Source of the DNA: Chitinophaga sp. CF418
GTDB lineage: Bacteria > Bacteroidota > Bacteroidia > Chitinophagales > Chitinophagaceae
Length of the DNA stretch: 64,000 nucleotides
Assembly (NCBI RefSeq): GCF_900142925.1
Contig: NZ_FRCN01000002.1
Span: 558,001 to 622,000 of the forward strand
Reading direction: 5' to 3'
In this document: one piece after another, positions 9,828-18,381 of the stretch
How positions within the stretch are numbered: the stretch's first letter is position 1
Layout of the letters: each line of letters starts with the position of its first letter
Notes under the pieces: model-generated
The model's input: the letters and a program-made list of their open reading frames with translations, nothing else
Told to the model about the DNA's origin: nothing
Databases searched by the model: none
Position numbers and translations under genes: made by a program

Positions 9828-11654
9828 ATGAGTAACGAAGCAACATTGCACAGTCAGGAGGTAATTCATGGCGTACATGCGCACGATCATGGGCACGATG
9901 AGCATGACCACCATCATGAAGGCAACTTCTTTTCGAAGTACGTTTTCAGCCTGGACCACAAAACTATTGCCAAGCAGTTTCTGATCACCGGTATCATCTG
10001 GGCTATCATAGGTGCTTTCTTCTCTGTACTGTTCCGTTTGCAACTGGGTTTCCCGGATGCTACTTTCCCTTGGCTGGAAAGCATCCTGGGTCACTGGGCT
10101 AAAGGTGGACGTATTACTCCTGAAGCTTACTATGCATTGGTAACCATGCATGGTACCATATTGGTATTTTTTGTATTAACAGCCGGTTTGAGCGGTACTT
10201 TCTCCAACCTGCTGATTCCATTGCAGGTAGGTGCCCGCGATATGGCTTCTCCCCTGATGAACTGTATGAGCTACTGGGCTTTCTTCCTCGCCAGCGTGGT
10301 GATGATGACATCCCTGTTCGTTCAGACAGGTCCTGCTTCCGGTGGTTGGACCGCGTATCCTCCGCTGAGTGCACTGGGCGACGCTTCAATCGGTTCTAAA
10401 ATAGGTATGGACTTATGGTTGATCAGTATGGCACTGTTCGTTGTTTCGCAGCTGCTGGGTGGTCTGAACTATATCTCCACTATCCTGAATATGCGTACTA
10501 AAGGTATGACCATGACGAAGATGCCACTGACTATCTGGAGCTTCTTCTTCACTGCCGTACTGGGTGTACTTTCCTTCCCTGTATTATTATCTGGTTTTAT
10601 CCTGCTGCTGTTTGACCGTCACGCAGGTACCAGCTTCTACCTGAGCGATCTGTTTGTTGCGGGTAAAGCACTGGATCACGAAGGTGGTAGTGCCATCCTG
10701 TATCAGCACTTGTTCTGGTTCCTCGGTCACCCTGAGGTATATATCATTATCCTGCCTGCGATGGGTATGGTATCTGAGATCCTGGCGGTTAACTCCCGCA
10801 AACCGATCTTCGGTTACCTCGCGATGGTGGGTTCTATGTTCGCGATCGTTATCCTGGCGTTCCTGGTATGGGCGCACCACATGTTCGTAACGGGTCTGAA
10901 TCCGTTCCTGGGTGCATTCTTCGTACTGTTGACATTGCTGATCGCGGTACCGTCTGCTATCAAGGTGTTCAACTGGATCACCACCATCTGGAAAGGTAAC
11001 CTGCGCTTTACGCCTGGTATGCTGTTCGCTATCGGTTTCGTGAGCACATTCATCTCCGGCGGTCTGACAGGTATCTGGCTGGGTAACTCCTCTATTGATA
11101 TTCACCTGCACGATACATACTTCGTAATTGCGCACTTCCACATCGTAATGGGTGTGTCTGCGTTCTTCGGTACGTTTGCCGGTGTATACCACTGGTATCC
11201 GAAACTGTTTGGTCGTTATCTGAACAGTACTATCGCTTATATCCACTTCTGGATCACCCTGATCGGCGCTTACCTGATCTTCTGGCCTATGCACTATGAA
11301 GGTATGGCGGGTATGCCAAGAAGGTACTACGACTACTCCAGCTGGGAATCTTTCAAACAGTTTAATGACCTGAACCACTTCATCAGCGTAGTTGTGATCA
11401 TAGTATTTGCAGCGCAGCTTATGTTCGTGTTCAACTTCTTCTATAGCATTTTCAAAGGTAGAAAAGTTACTACTACGAACCCATGGAACGCTACCACACT
11501 GGAATGGACTACGCCAATCAATCCTGGTCACGGTAACTGGATCGGCGAAATTCCTGAAGTGTACCGCTGGCCATATGACTACAGCAAAAACGGTAAGGAT
11601 TTCATACCGCAGACTGTACCATTGTCACCAGAAGAAGAGAAAGAAAGTCATTAA
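9828..11654 (+). CDS. coxA: Cytochrome c oxidase subunit I (heme-copper catalytic subunit)
   Basis: The 608-residue heme-copper oxidase subunit I has all main signatures. HPEVYIIILPAMGMVSE contains the CuB His and the cross-linked Tyr, HHMF holds two more CuB His ligands, and HDTYFVIAHFHIVMG holds the heme ligands. The protein reduces oxygen and pumps protons. The N-terminus carries an unusual 25-residue His/Asp/Glu-rich cytoplasmic head (HAHDHGHDEHDHHHEG). The 110-bp gap before the gene is the largest inside the oxidase half. Confidence 0.97.
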   Translation: MSNEATLHSQEVIHGVHAHDHGHDEHDHHHEGNFFSKYVFSLDHKTIAKQFLITGIIWAIIGAFFSVLFRLQLGFPDATFPWLESILGHWAKGGRITPEAYYALVTMHGTILVFFVLTAGLSGTFSNLLIPLQVGARDMASPLMNCMSYWAFFLASVVMMTSLFVQTGPASGGWTAYPPLSALGDASIGSKIGMDLWLISMALFVVSQLLGGLNYISTILNMRTKGMTMTKMPLTIWSFFFTAVLGVLSFPVLLSGFILLLFDRHAGTSFYLSDLFVAGKALDHEGGSAILYQHLFWFLGHPEVYIIILPAMGMVSEILAVNSRKPIFGYLAMVGSMFAIVILAFLVWAHHMFVTGLNPFLGAFFVLLTLLIAVPSAIKVFNWITTIWKGNLRFTPGMLFAIGFVSTFISGGLTGIWLGNSSIDIHLHDTYFVIAHFHIVMGVSAFFGTFAGVYHWYPKLFGRYLNSTIAYIHFWITLIGAYLIFWPMHYEGMAGMPRRYYDYSSWESFKQFNDLNHFISVVVIIVFAAQLMFVFNFFYSIFKGRKVTTTNPWNATTLEWTTPINPGHGNWIGEIPEVYRWPYDYSKNGKDFIPQTVPLSPEEEKESH

Positions 11655-11710
11655 TAAGTTGAATTTTTGGGCAAACTATGGGTTAACTCCCGTAGGAATG
11701 GGCTGAAGAA

Positions 11711-12613
11711 ATGATAAGAGAAAACTCGATTAAATTGTCGACATCGTACGCAGTAGCCAGTAAGGTGAAGGATTACTCTCAGTTGATGAAGTTTAACCTC
11801 ACCATCATGGTTGTGTTTTCAAGTGTTGTGGGGTATCTGCTGGTGCCGGGAGTCGGGTTCAATCTGATTAAAGTTCTTACTTTATTTGCCGGTGGCTTAC
11901 TGGTGTCTGGCGCTGCCAACACTATTAACCAGTTACTGGAAAAAGAAACGGATAAACTAATGGCGCGTACAGCCGTACGTCCTTTACCTGCCGGCCGGAT
12001 GTCTGATACAGAAGCTATCATATTGGCTATTGTAACGGGTGTATCCGGACTGGTAATCCTGGCGCTGGGTTTCAACCTGCTATGTGCAGGACTGAGCCTG
12101 CTCTCCCTGGTGTTGTACGGATTCGTATACACACCCTGGAAAAAATGGAACTCACTGGCTGTGCTGGTGGGGGCTGTGCCGGGTGCATTGCCTTTGCTCA
12201 TCGGATGGGCCGGAGGCGCCAATGCAATAGGTGAAGGCGGATGGGCATTATTTGCTATCCAGTTCCTTTGGCAGTTCCCCCACTTCTGGGCTATCGCCTG
12301 GATCGGTTATAAGGACTACACAAAAGCTGGTTTCAAACTGTTACCTGCCGGCGGAGAACCCAACAAGCTGATCGCATTACAGGCAGTGCTTTATACACTG
12401 TTATTAATACCAGCAGGTTTATTACCTTATTACCTGCGTATCAGTGGCCCGGTTTCTGCGATCGTGGTATTGCTGGTAACATTGTTCTTCCTGTACCGTG
12501 CATTTAACCTGTACAGGAAATGTGATGTACCCGCAGCCAGAAAGCTGATGTTTGGTTCATATATTTATCTGATGGTCATGGAGTTTGCACTACTCTTTGA
12601 TAAGATCGGATAG
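11711..12613 (+). CDS. cyoE: Protoheme IX farnesyltransferase (heme O synthase)
   Basis: The 300-residue UbiA-superfamily membrane prenyltransferase adds a farnesyl group to heme B to make heme O, the precursor for the oxidase in the same cluster. The allylic diphosphate-binding region NTINQLLEKETDKLMARTAVRPLPAGR carries the usual Asn/Asp and the family-specific RPLP signature. The second conserved loop, GYKDYTKAGFKLLPAGG, is also present. The gene lies 56 bp after coxA. No heme A synthase gene is seen in the window. Confidence 0.95.
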   Translation: MIRENSIKLSTSYAVASKVKDYSQLMKFNLTIMVVFSSVVGYLLVPGVGFNLIKVLTLFAGGLLVSGAANTINQLLEKETDKLMARTAVRPLPAGRMSDTEAIILAIVTGVSGLVILALGFNLLCAGLSLLSLVLYGFVYTPWKKWNSLAVLVGAVPGALPLLIGWAGGANAIGEGGWALFAIQFLWQFPHFWAIAWIGYKDYTKAGFKLLPAGGEPNKLIALQAVLYTLLLIPAGLLPYYLRISGPVSAIVVLLVTLFFLYRAFNLYRKCDVPAARKLMFGSYIYLMVMEFALLFDKIG

Positions 12614-12635
12614 TCAATTTTTGAAACAAGGAGTG

Positions 12636-13199
12636 ATGGACGCAATGAGCTTACAACGAAAGAAAATACATCCGCATAAATATTCCCTCTGGATAGCAAT
12701 GGGTAGTATCACCATGATGTTCATCGGGTTTACAAGCGCGTATGTAGTAAAGCGTGCGCAGGCAAACTGGTTCACCTTCCAGTTACCGTTTATCTTCTGG
12801 ATCTCTACTGCAGTTATCATGACCAGCAGTGCAACCATACAGATGGCGGTAAAACAGTTCCGTAACAGGAACATGCAGCGGTACAAACAGCTGATTACGC
12901 TGACCGCCGTGCTGGGAGTTGCTTTTGCGGCGTGTCAGTGGATAGGTTTCAAACAGATGACAGATATGGGGCTTCCGTTAAACGGGCCGGCATCTGTATC
13001 TTTCATTTATGTAATAGTGGGTGTACACCTGTTACACGTACTGGGTGGTGTTGTAGCACTGCTGATCATGTTTGGCAGGGCCTTCCGTACCAGGGTACGT
13101 ACTTACAGTGCAGTTCCCATAGAAGTAGCAGCCACATATTGGCATTTTGTGGATGGGTTATGGATTTACCTGTTGATATTTCTGAGTATTGCCAGATAA
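12636..13199 (+). CDS. Heme-copper oxidase subunit III family protein, first copy
   Basis: About 187 residues, with about five hydrophobic helices and the closing signature ATYWHFVDGLWIYLLIFLSI of oxidase subunit III. A longer frame starts inside cyoE. I chose the ATG at 12636 (or 12645, MSLQRKK) because an AAGGAG lies at 12628-12633, just past the cyoE stop. It is shorter than classical seven-helix CoxC and is followed at once by a second subunit III-like gene. The pair probably contributes two peripheral helical bundles. Confidence 0.88.
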   Translation: MDAMSLQRKKIHPHKYSLWIAMGSITMMFIGFTSAYVVKRAQANWFTFQLPFIFWISTAVIMTSSATIQMAVKQFRNRNMQRYKQLITLTAVLGVAFAACQWIGFKQMTDMGLPLNGPASVSFIYVIVGVHLLHVLGGVVALLIMFGRAFRTRVRTYSAVPIEVAATYWHFVDGLWIYLLIFLSIAR

Positions 13200-13229
13200 A
13201 CTTTCTAAAAATTAATTACAAAACAAACA

Positions 13230-13904
13230 ATGGATACAGCAGTTACAGCGAAGAAAAAATGGTGGTCCGGGGGACATTCTCCTTTTAATGTGAGCTACGG
13301 AAAGTTGATGATGTGGTACTTCCTGATGTCAGATGCCTTTACTTTTGGAGCATTGCTGATATCATATGGTACGATCCGCTTCATGAGCACTTCCTGGCCT
13401 GATCCCAATGAGGTGTTCCACGCATTCCCTGGTATGGGGCACACAAATCTGCCACTGGTATTTGTGAGCTTGATGACCTTCATCCTGATCATGAGTTCTG
13501 TAACAATGGTATTGGCTGTACACGCTGGTCACATGAGAGACCGTAAGGCCGTTGCGAAATGGATGTCATGGACTATCCTGGGTGGTATCGCCTTCCTGTC
13601 CTGTCAGGCATGGGAATGGACGCACTTGCATCATGCAGGTGCATGGTGGGGACATAATCCTTTCCTGAACGCTGACGGAACTGTCGCTTCTACGAACTTC
13701 ACTAACTTCTTCTTTACCATTACAGGTTTCCACGGTTTGCACGTAACTTCCGGTGTGGTGTTGAACATTGTCATCCTGGCTAATGTGCTGAAAGGTACTT
13801 ACGAAGAAAGAGGCCACTATGAAATGGTTGAAAAGGTAGGTTTATACTGGCACTTTGTAGATCTGGTATGGGTATTCGTATTCACCTGTTTCTACCTGCT
13901 TTAA
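13230..13904 (+). CDS. coxC: Cytochrome c oxidase subunit III, second copy
   Basis: The 224-residue protein has the subunit III signatures FFTITGFHGLHVTSGVVLNI and the closing LYWHFVDLVWVFVFTCFYLL. The Glu in QAWEWTHL is the conserved acidic residue of helix III. About five helices are visible. It is more canonical than the preceding 187-residue protein and probably the main subunit III, which stabilises proton uptake by subunit I. It is 30 bp from the upstream gene. Confidence 0.92.
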   Translation: MDTAVTAKKKWWSGGHSPFNVSYGKLMMWYFLMSDAFTFGALLISYGTIRFMSTSWPDPNEVFHAFPGMGHTNLPLVFVSLMTFILIMSSVTMVLAVHAGHMRDRKAVAKWMSWTILGGIAFLSCQAWEWTHLHHAGAWWGHNPFLNADGTVASTNFTNFFFTITGFHGLHVTSGVVLNIVILANVLKGTYEERGHYEMVEKVGLYWHFVDLVWVFVFTCFYLL

Positions 13905-13954
13905 TAGGAGGCTGGTAAGTATTTGTAATCTGGAATTTTAAAAAGAAAAAACTA

Positions 13955-14359
13955 ATGGAACATACACATACAGGAGTAGCGCACGAGGAGCATGTACATG
14001 ATTCTTCTACCAAATCGATCTGGAAAACGTTCTGGATATTATTGGTGATCACCATTTTTGAAGTAGGTCTGGCATTCCTTTATCTGGAATACGGTTTTAT
14101 GGCAAGATGGGCGCTTAACGGTATCTTTGTGACACTGACACTCGTAAAGGCTTTCTTTATCGTTGCAGAGTTCATGCACTTACGTCATGAGATCAGGAAC
14201 CTGGTAATGACCGTTCTGATGCCTTTGTTATTGTTCGTATGGTTCATCATCGCCTTCCTGGCGGATGGTGACTCCTGGAAAAATATGCGTAAGAACCTGG
14301 CTCCGGGTACTCCTGCACCTCCAGCTACGCATATCACCAACGAGCCGGCACATCACTAA
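13955..14359 (+). CDS. Cytochrome c oxidase subunit IV (prokaryotic COX4-type small membrane protein)
   Basis: The 134-residue protein has a His/Glu-rich head (MEHTHTGVAHEEHVHD) followed by three hydrophobic helices. It ends in an Ala/Pro/His tail. The core, FWILLVITIFEVGLAF and AFFIVAEFMHLRHEIRNL, matches the bacterial subunit IV family (COX4_pro). It is probably a structural accessory of the oxidase. The position directly after subunit III is the usual order. Confidence 0.88.
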   Translation: MEHTHTGVAHEEHVHDSSTKSIWKTFWILLVITIFEVGLAFLYLEYGFMARWALNGIFVTLTLVKAFFIVAEFMHLRHEIRNLVMTVLMPLLLFVWFIIAFLADGDSWKNMRKNLAPGTPAPPATHITNEPAHH

Positions 14360-14478
14360 AACAGCTTTATATATTACGCTTTACAGGTGCTGCTCTATTC
14401 ATATGGCAGTATTTGTAAAGCGTAAATTTTATCGGACCATTAAAACTTCAGGCCATTACCAAGAGAGGACTTATAGGA

Positions 14479-15168
14479 TTGATGCTGGCAATATTGGTGC
14501 CATTGGCGGGATACCTGATAGTAGATCATTACAGTAAGGATGTTGTACCTATCCCCCGTTACTACATACCTGAAAAGGTAGATACGATAGTAAAGAACGG
14601 CACTGCCACATATGATACCACTTTTCATGTGGTAAAAGATTTCACCTTCACCAACCAGATGGGCCAGAAAGTAAGCCTGAAAGACTTACCCAACAAGGTC
14701 ATACTGGTGAACTTTTTCTTCACTTCCTGCCCCAGCATCTGCCCAAAGATGATGGCGAACCTTGAAAAGGTGCAACAGGCTTATATCAAGAACGACACTT
14801 TATTACAGATGATATCACTGACAGTAGATCCTGAAAGGGATTCTTCTGAACAGCTGCGTATGTATGGAATAAAACACGGCATCAACCCCGATAACTGGTG
14901 GCTGGTGACCGGAGGGAAGAAGGATATTTATGACTGGGCGAGGAACGAGGTGTTTGTGAGTGTGACGCAGGGAGACGGTGGTCCGGATGATTTCATTCAC
15001 ACCGAGAAGCTGGTATTGCTGGATAAAGATCGCCACATCCGCGGATATTACGATGGATTGGATTCCAACGCCGTACGCAAGTGCGCGAATGATATAGCAA
15101 TACTACACCTGGAGAAAGACAAGCATAGACCGGGATTACTCAAACGGCTTTTTTCAACAACAGAATAG
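14479..15168 (+). CDS. SCO1/SenC-type copper chaperone of the oxidase
   Basis: The thioredoxin-fold protein is anchored by one N-terminal helix. The copper site is visible as CPSICP and the distal His in DDFIHTEKLVLLDKD. It would deliver copper to, or reduce, the CuA site of subunit II. The start is doubtful. TTG 14479 or ATG 14482 begins directly in the hydrophobic helix. In-frame codons upstream (ITKRGLIG from ATT 14455) supply the positive charges expected before such a helix, and no ATG, GTG or TTG exists between the upstream stop at 14416 and 14479. A non-standard ATT start is possible. Confidence 0.92.
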   Translation: MMLAILVPLAGYLIVDHYSKDVVPIPRYYIPEKVDTIVKNGTATYDTTFHVVKDFTFTNQMGQKVSLKDLPNKVILVNFFFTSCPSICPKMMANLEKVQQAYIKNDTLLQMISLTVDPERDSSEQLRMYGIKHGINPDNWWLVTGGKKDIYDWARNEVFVSVTQGDGGPDDFIHTEKLVLLDKDRHIRGYYDGLDSNAVRKCANDIAILHLEKDKHRPGLLKRLFSTTE

Positions 15169-15203
15169 TCTAAGGGGGGACCACAACGCCCTCAATCATA
15201 GCT

Positions 15204-15773
15204 ATGGATATCAAGAGTAAAAATCTTAACCTGCCGATTGCTATTGTATCAGTAGCAATACCTGTGGTGGTGGCCATCTTGTTCTACCTGCCCCGCCCGA
15301 ATATTGAGCTCGGCTTCAATGTACAGCTACTGCCGCTGTTCCATGCGATATTGAATTCGGCTACAGCAGTATTGCTGCTGGCCAGCCTGTATTTTATCCG
15401 CGGCGGACATGTCAAAGCGCATAAAACAACAAACCTGATAGCAGTAGCATTGTCTGCACTGTTCCTGGTTTCTTATGTTACATATCACTTTTTTACTGAG
15501 AGTACCAAATATGGCGACACTAACCACGACCATGTGGTAGATGCCGCAGAGAAGGCGCTGGTAGGTGGTAGTGCTTATGTCTATTATTTCATTCTGCTGA
15601 CACATATCCTGCTGGCCATCGTAATTGTACCGTTGGTGCTGTTTACGCTGTTGCGCGGGTTCCAGGAAGATTTTGTAAAACACAAGAAGATAGCGCGTAT
15701 TACCTGGCCAATCTGGTTCTATGTAGCAGTAACCGGTGTGATCGTGTATGTGATGATATCTCCCTACTATTGA
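15204..15773 (+). CDS. DUF420 family membrane protein
   Basis: The 189-residue protein has about five transmembrane segments and the DUF420 features: LLPLFHAILNSATAVLLL near the second helix and ITWPIWFYVAVTGVIVYVM at the end. Members of the family (related to CtaM in firmicutes) sit beside cytochrome oxidase and SCO genes and are thought to help oxidase assembly or copper/heme insertion. The gene follows SCO by 35 bp. Confidence 0.88.
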   Translation: MDIKSKNLNLPIAIVSVAIPVVVAILFYLPRPNIELGFNVQLLPLFHAILNSATAVLLLASLYFIRGGHVKAHKTTNLIAVALSALFLVSYVTYHFFTESTKYGDTNHDHVVDAAEKALVGGSAYVYYFILLTHILLAIVIVPLVLFTLLRGFQEDFVKHKKIARITWPIWFYVAVTGVIVYVMISPYY

Positions 15774-15811
15774 GTAACAGCTGGAATGACAGGAATGCTT
15801 AAATTTACTGT

Positions 15812-16021
15812 ATGAAAAAGATCGTTCAGTTATTAGTGATTATATTATGCTTCGGTGTACAGGCGATGGCGCAGTGCTCGCTTTGTACTAAAACAGCTCA
15901 GCAGCTGGGAGAAGGTCCTGCAAAGGGGCTGAATAATGGCATCCTGATGCTGGCAGCTACTCCGCTGCTGATCATTGGTATAATGGTGTTCAGACACTGG
16001 AGGAGCAACCGCGAGGCATAA
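15812..16021 (+). CDS. Small CxxC membrane protein of the oxidase cluster
   Basis: The 69-residue protein has a signal peptide (MKKIVQLLVIILCFGVQAMA) and, right at the predicted mature N-terminus, a CSLC motif. A single C-terminal helix and a short basic tail (HWRSNREA) follow. Similar short 'AQCxxC' proteins occur at the end of oxidase clusters in Bacteroidota, from memory of the phylum. Function is unknown. The CxxC facing the periplasm next to a SCO gene suggests a role in copper or thiol handling during oxidase assembly (inference). It ends the cluster and a strong terminator follows. Confidence 0.75.
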   Translation: MKKIVQLLVIILCFGVQAMAQCSLCTKTAQQLGEGPAKGLNNGILMLAATPLLIIGIMVFRHWRSNREA

Positions 16022-16058
16022 GGCACAATCACAGTACAGATAAAGATATTAAAACAAG

Positions 16059-16092
16059 AAGGAGGTCCGGTTTTACACCAGACCTCCTTTGA
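16059..16092 (+). terminator. Rho-independent terminator of the act-cox cluster
   Basis: The stem AAGGAGGTC (16059-16067) pairs with GACCTCCTT (16081-16089), with extra GG/CC pairing inside the loop and a short T run after it. It lies 38 bp after the last gene of the cluster. Confidence 0.8.
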
Positions 16093-16198
16093 TGTTCTTA
16101 TTTGGATACGGTTTACGACTATTTGAAATATTGTTTCTCCCTACTGGCTCTTTTCCTTATATCTGTTGCCTGCGGCCGGCAAAACAATCGGAAATTTA

Positions 16199-16459
16199 TT
16201 ACCGGCAACCTTCCATTTCATAAATATGATAGCCCTGTTGCAGGATATTTTGTTCCCACATGGGTATCACTTCCTGGACATGGCAAAACCGGCAGTCTCT
16301 GGAAGAAACAGATTGTTTTTCAATAGATTTTGATTTGAGATATGCATTTCCAAAGGTGAGCACATTCTCATAATTGGTATCGGCAGATACGATGATGTCG
16401 AAGTGCATATAACCGCCCTCGCGACGTTTAACGTAGGTGTCAAAGATAGCAACGTCCAT
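16199..16459 (-). CDS. DUF2024 family protein
   Basis: The 86-residue soluble protein has the DUF2024 pattern: MDVAIFDTYVKRREGGYMHFDIIV at the start, a Lys-rich middle, and DCRFCHVQE, which contains a CxxCH motif. No signal peptide is present, so the CxxCH is unlikely to bind c-type heme. It may bind metal. Function is unknown. The gene faces the respiratory cluster, and its own promoter box lies about 65 bp upstream on the minus strand. An opposing 74-codon frame with a lipoprotein-like start overlaps this gene and was rejected. Confidence 0.85.
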   Translation of the reverse strand: MDVAIFDTYVKRREGGYMHFDIIVSADTNYENVLTFGNAYLKSKSIEKQSVSSRDCRFCHVQEVIPMWEQNILQQGYHIYEMEGCR

Positions 16460-16522
16460 AAATTAGTACATTCAGTTTTAGGTCATAGAATATAGTGAAT
16501 CAATAATGGATCAGGTAGGATA

Positions 16523-16530
16523 CAAAAGTA
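16523..16530 (-). promoter_or_regulatory. -7 promoter box of the DUF2024 gene
   Basis: On the minus strand the octamer reads TACTTTTG, a full match to the Bacteroidota -7 consensus TAnnTTTG. It is placed to start transcription about 60 nt before the DUF2024 start codon. Confidence 0.6.
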
Positions 16531-16773
16531 GGAATGGTAGAAAACTGGGGAAATATTTAACATCTTATTTACCAGTGCTAAAACGGATAAGCGAACGTGA
16601 TTGGAATAATACTAATCTTTTTTATACCACTTATTAATAAATTAAACATTTAACTAAAATATTGATTCTCTACTTACATACATTAACTTCCAGTTAACAT
16701 AGCTATGCGATAATTATACGGTAGTTATTTCTCAGGCGGGAATATGTAAATTGAGCGTTTAAACTGACCAGCT
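16531..16773. other. AT-rich intergenic stretch before the ClC gene
   Basis: Apart from the minus-strand promoter box just to its left, this AT-rich stretch between divergent genes shows no clear hairpin, repeat or reading frame. The promoter of the chloride channel gene must lie here but I see no good TAnnTTTG match. Confidence 0.4.
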
Positions 16774-18048
16774 ATGAAAAGCATTTTCCAGTTATTTATC
16801 AAAGGAGGTATTCCTGTCACGGCTCCTGTAAATACGGAAATATCTGTTCCTGTGAATCACATTACGGGAAGGACTGTTCCCGTATTACTTTGTATGTCGG
16901 TGACAGTGGCTGCTGCCGCTGCTATGATAACAGAAGGGCTGATCATGGCAATGCAGGCCTTAAGTACATACAGCGGACTGCCTGGTATGTCCAGGGATCT
17001 GGATGAACACGACCTGTTGGTACTGTTGATACCTGTAATTGTTACCCTTGCTATAGCTGTTCTTTTCCGTTATGCAGGTGAAAAGGTACAACAGCTGCTA
17101 AGGCCAGTACAGAGCATTCTTTCCATTAATGCAGGCATTCCCCTAGGGTTGGAGGGTCCTATGGCTGATCTGCCTTTGGTAGTAGCCGGCCAGGTAAAAA
17201 AAGGAGGCGCCCGGGAGAAACAGATCCTGGCGGCGGCTGCTATGACGGGAGGCATTACATTTCTTTTTGGCAGTCCTTTGGCGGCTATCGCTCTCATTAT
17301 AGAATTACTCATGGTAGAGCTGACCTGGATAGGTATTACAGCGGTGATATTGGCTGGAGGGACCGGGATGCTGTTACATTACTGGCTGACAGGCAGTGAT
17401 CCGGTATTTATGATGCCGGAAGTAACAATGGCGGGTGTGCCGGCACTGTTGGGATATACCGTTACCGGGTTATTGGTGGGGCTGGTAGCCGTGCTGGCAA
17501 AGAAGATGCTAAACGGTATAGGTAACCTCTTCCGGATGTTGCCATTTGATAAATTGTGGTGGCCTGTGATCGGAGCTATTATCACCGGCATCGTGGGGTA
17601 TTTCTCTCCGGAGATCCTGGGAGCAGGTTATGAACATATAGACAGCCTGTTGCTGGGGCAGGTTACCCTGCAGTTCCTCATCGTAATGGCGGTTGGGAAA
17701 TTATTGCTGATGAGCATTACAGTGGGCAGTGGTATTCCGGGAGGAACTATAGCACCGTTGCTGGTATCGGGAGGAGCGCTGGGTTTGTTTGTTACCTTTC
17801 TGCTGCAATTCATGTTCCCGGGAGTACAGCTGAATTTTGCCCTGGCCGCTTTGGTGGGAATGACGGCGATGTTTGCGGGAGGGAACAGGGTGTTACCTGC
17901 CGCTATCTTTTTCGCTATAGAAACTACCCATGTCACAAATGCACTGTTGCCGGTTATCTGTGGATGTACCGCTGCTTACCTGGTGGTTTTCCTGCTGGCA
18001 AAAAAGAAGGTAGCACAGCCGGCTGTGCTACCTGAAAAGATCTCCTGA
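16774..18048 (+). CDS. ClC-family chloride channel/transporter
   Basis: The 424-residue polytopic membrane protein of the voltage-gated chloride channel family shows the ion-pathway motifs. GIPLGLEGPMADLP corresponds to the GxEGP selectivity loop, and GSGIPGGTIAPLLVSGGALG to GxFxP. No cytoplasmic CBS domains follow. The residue in the place of the transporter 'gating glutamate' is the Glu in LEGP, so proton-coupled exchange is possible. Substrate (chloride or fluoride) cannot be told from the sequence. It stands alone, 12 bp before the end of the convergent SMR gene. Confidence 0.9.
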   Translation: MKSIFQLFIKGGIPVTAPVNTEISVPVNHITGRTVPVLLCMSVTVAAAAAMITEGLIMAMQALSTYSGLPGMSRDLDEHDLLVLLIPVIVTLAIAVLFRYAGEKVQQLLRPVQSILSINAGIPLGLEGPMADLPLVVAGQVKKGGAREKQILAAAAMTGGITFLFGSPLAAIALIIELLMVELTWIGITAVILAGGTGMLLHYWLTGSDPVFMMPEVTMAGVPALLGYTVTGLLVGLVAVLAKKMLNGIGNLFRMLPFDKLWWPVIGAIITGIVGYFSPEILGAGYEHIDSLLLGQVTLQFLIVMAVGKLLLMSITVGSGIPGGTIAPLLVSGGALGLFVTFLLQFMFPGVQLNFALAALVGMTAMFAGGNRVLPAAIFFAIETTHVTNALLPVICGCTAAYLVVFLLAKKKVAQPAVLPEKIS

Positions 18049-18060
18049 CCAGGGCAGGAT

Positions 18061-18381
18061 TTACTCAGCAACTACTTTTAATCCTACGATGGAGGCTATC
18101 AGCATAAAAAGGAAAAACAGCCGCCAGAAAGCCGCCGGTTCTTTGAACAGTAACATCCCCGCAATAGCGGTACCGGCAGCGCCAATGCCGGTCCAGACAG
18201 CGTAGGAAGTGCCGATGGGAAGTCCACTGGTAATTGCCTTGTTCAGGAACAGAAAGCTGAGCGAGATACAGGCAAAGAAACTGATACTCGGCCAGAGCCG
18301 TGTAAAGTTCTCGGAATATTTCAATGAGATGGTAAAGCCGATTTCAAATAATCCACCGATAATCAGGAATATCCAGGCCAT
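18061..18381 (-). CDS. sugE: Small multidrug resistance family exporter, SugE/Gdx-like
   Basis: The 106-residue, four-helix SMR protein has the essential membrane Glu13 in IIGGLFEIGFTISLKY. The LPIGTSYAVWTGIGAAGTAI and final VGLKVV segments are closer to the SugE/Gdx branch (guanidinium exporters) than to EmrE. It would work as a dual-topology dimer driven by protons. I see no guanidine riboswitch in the 380 bp upstream, so the substrate remains inferred from similarity. Confidence 0.88.
   Translation of the reverse strand: MAWIFLIIGGLFEIGFTISLKYSENFTRLWPSISFFACISLSFLFLNKAITSGLPIGTSYAVWTGIGAAGTAIAGMLLFKEPAAFWRLFFLFMLIASIVGLKVVAE

Noticed and set aside
10587..11531. 314-codon frame antisense to coxA
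   Set aside because: It fully overlaps a gene with all heme-copper oxidase motifs. Its translation is Arg/Gln/Asp-rich with no motif.
16102..16326. Plus-strand frame with a lipoprotein-like start (LFLISVACG)
   Set aside because: It overlaps the DUF2024 gene on the other strand, which has clear family motifs and a promoter box. The rest of the frame is without features.
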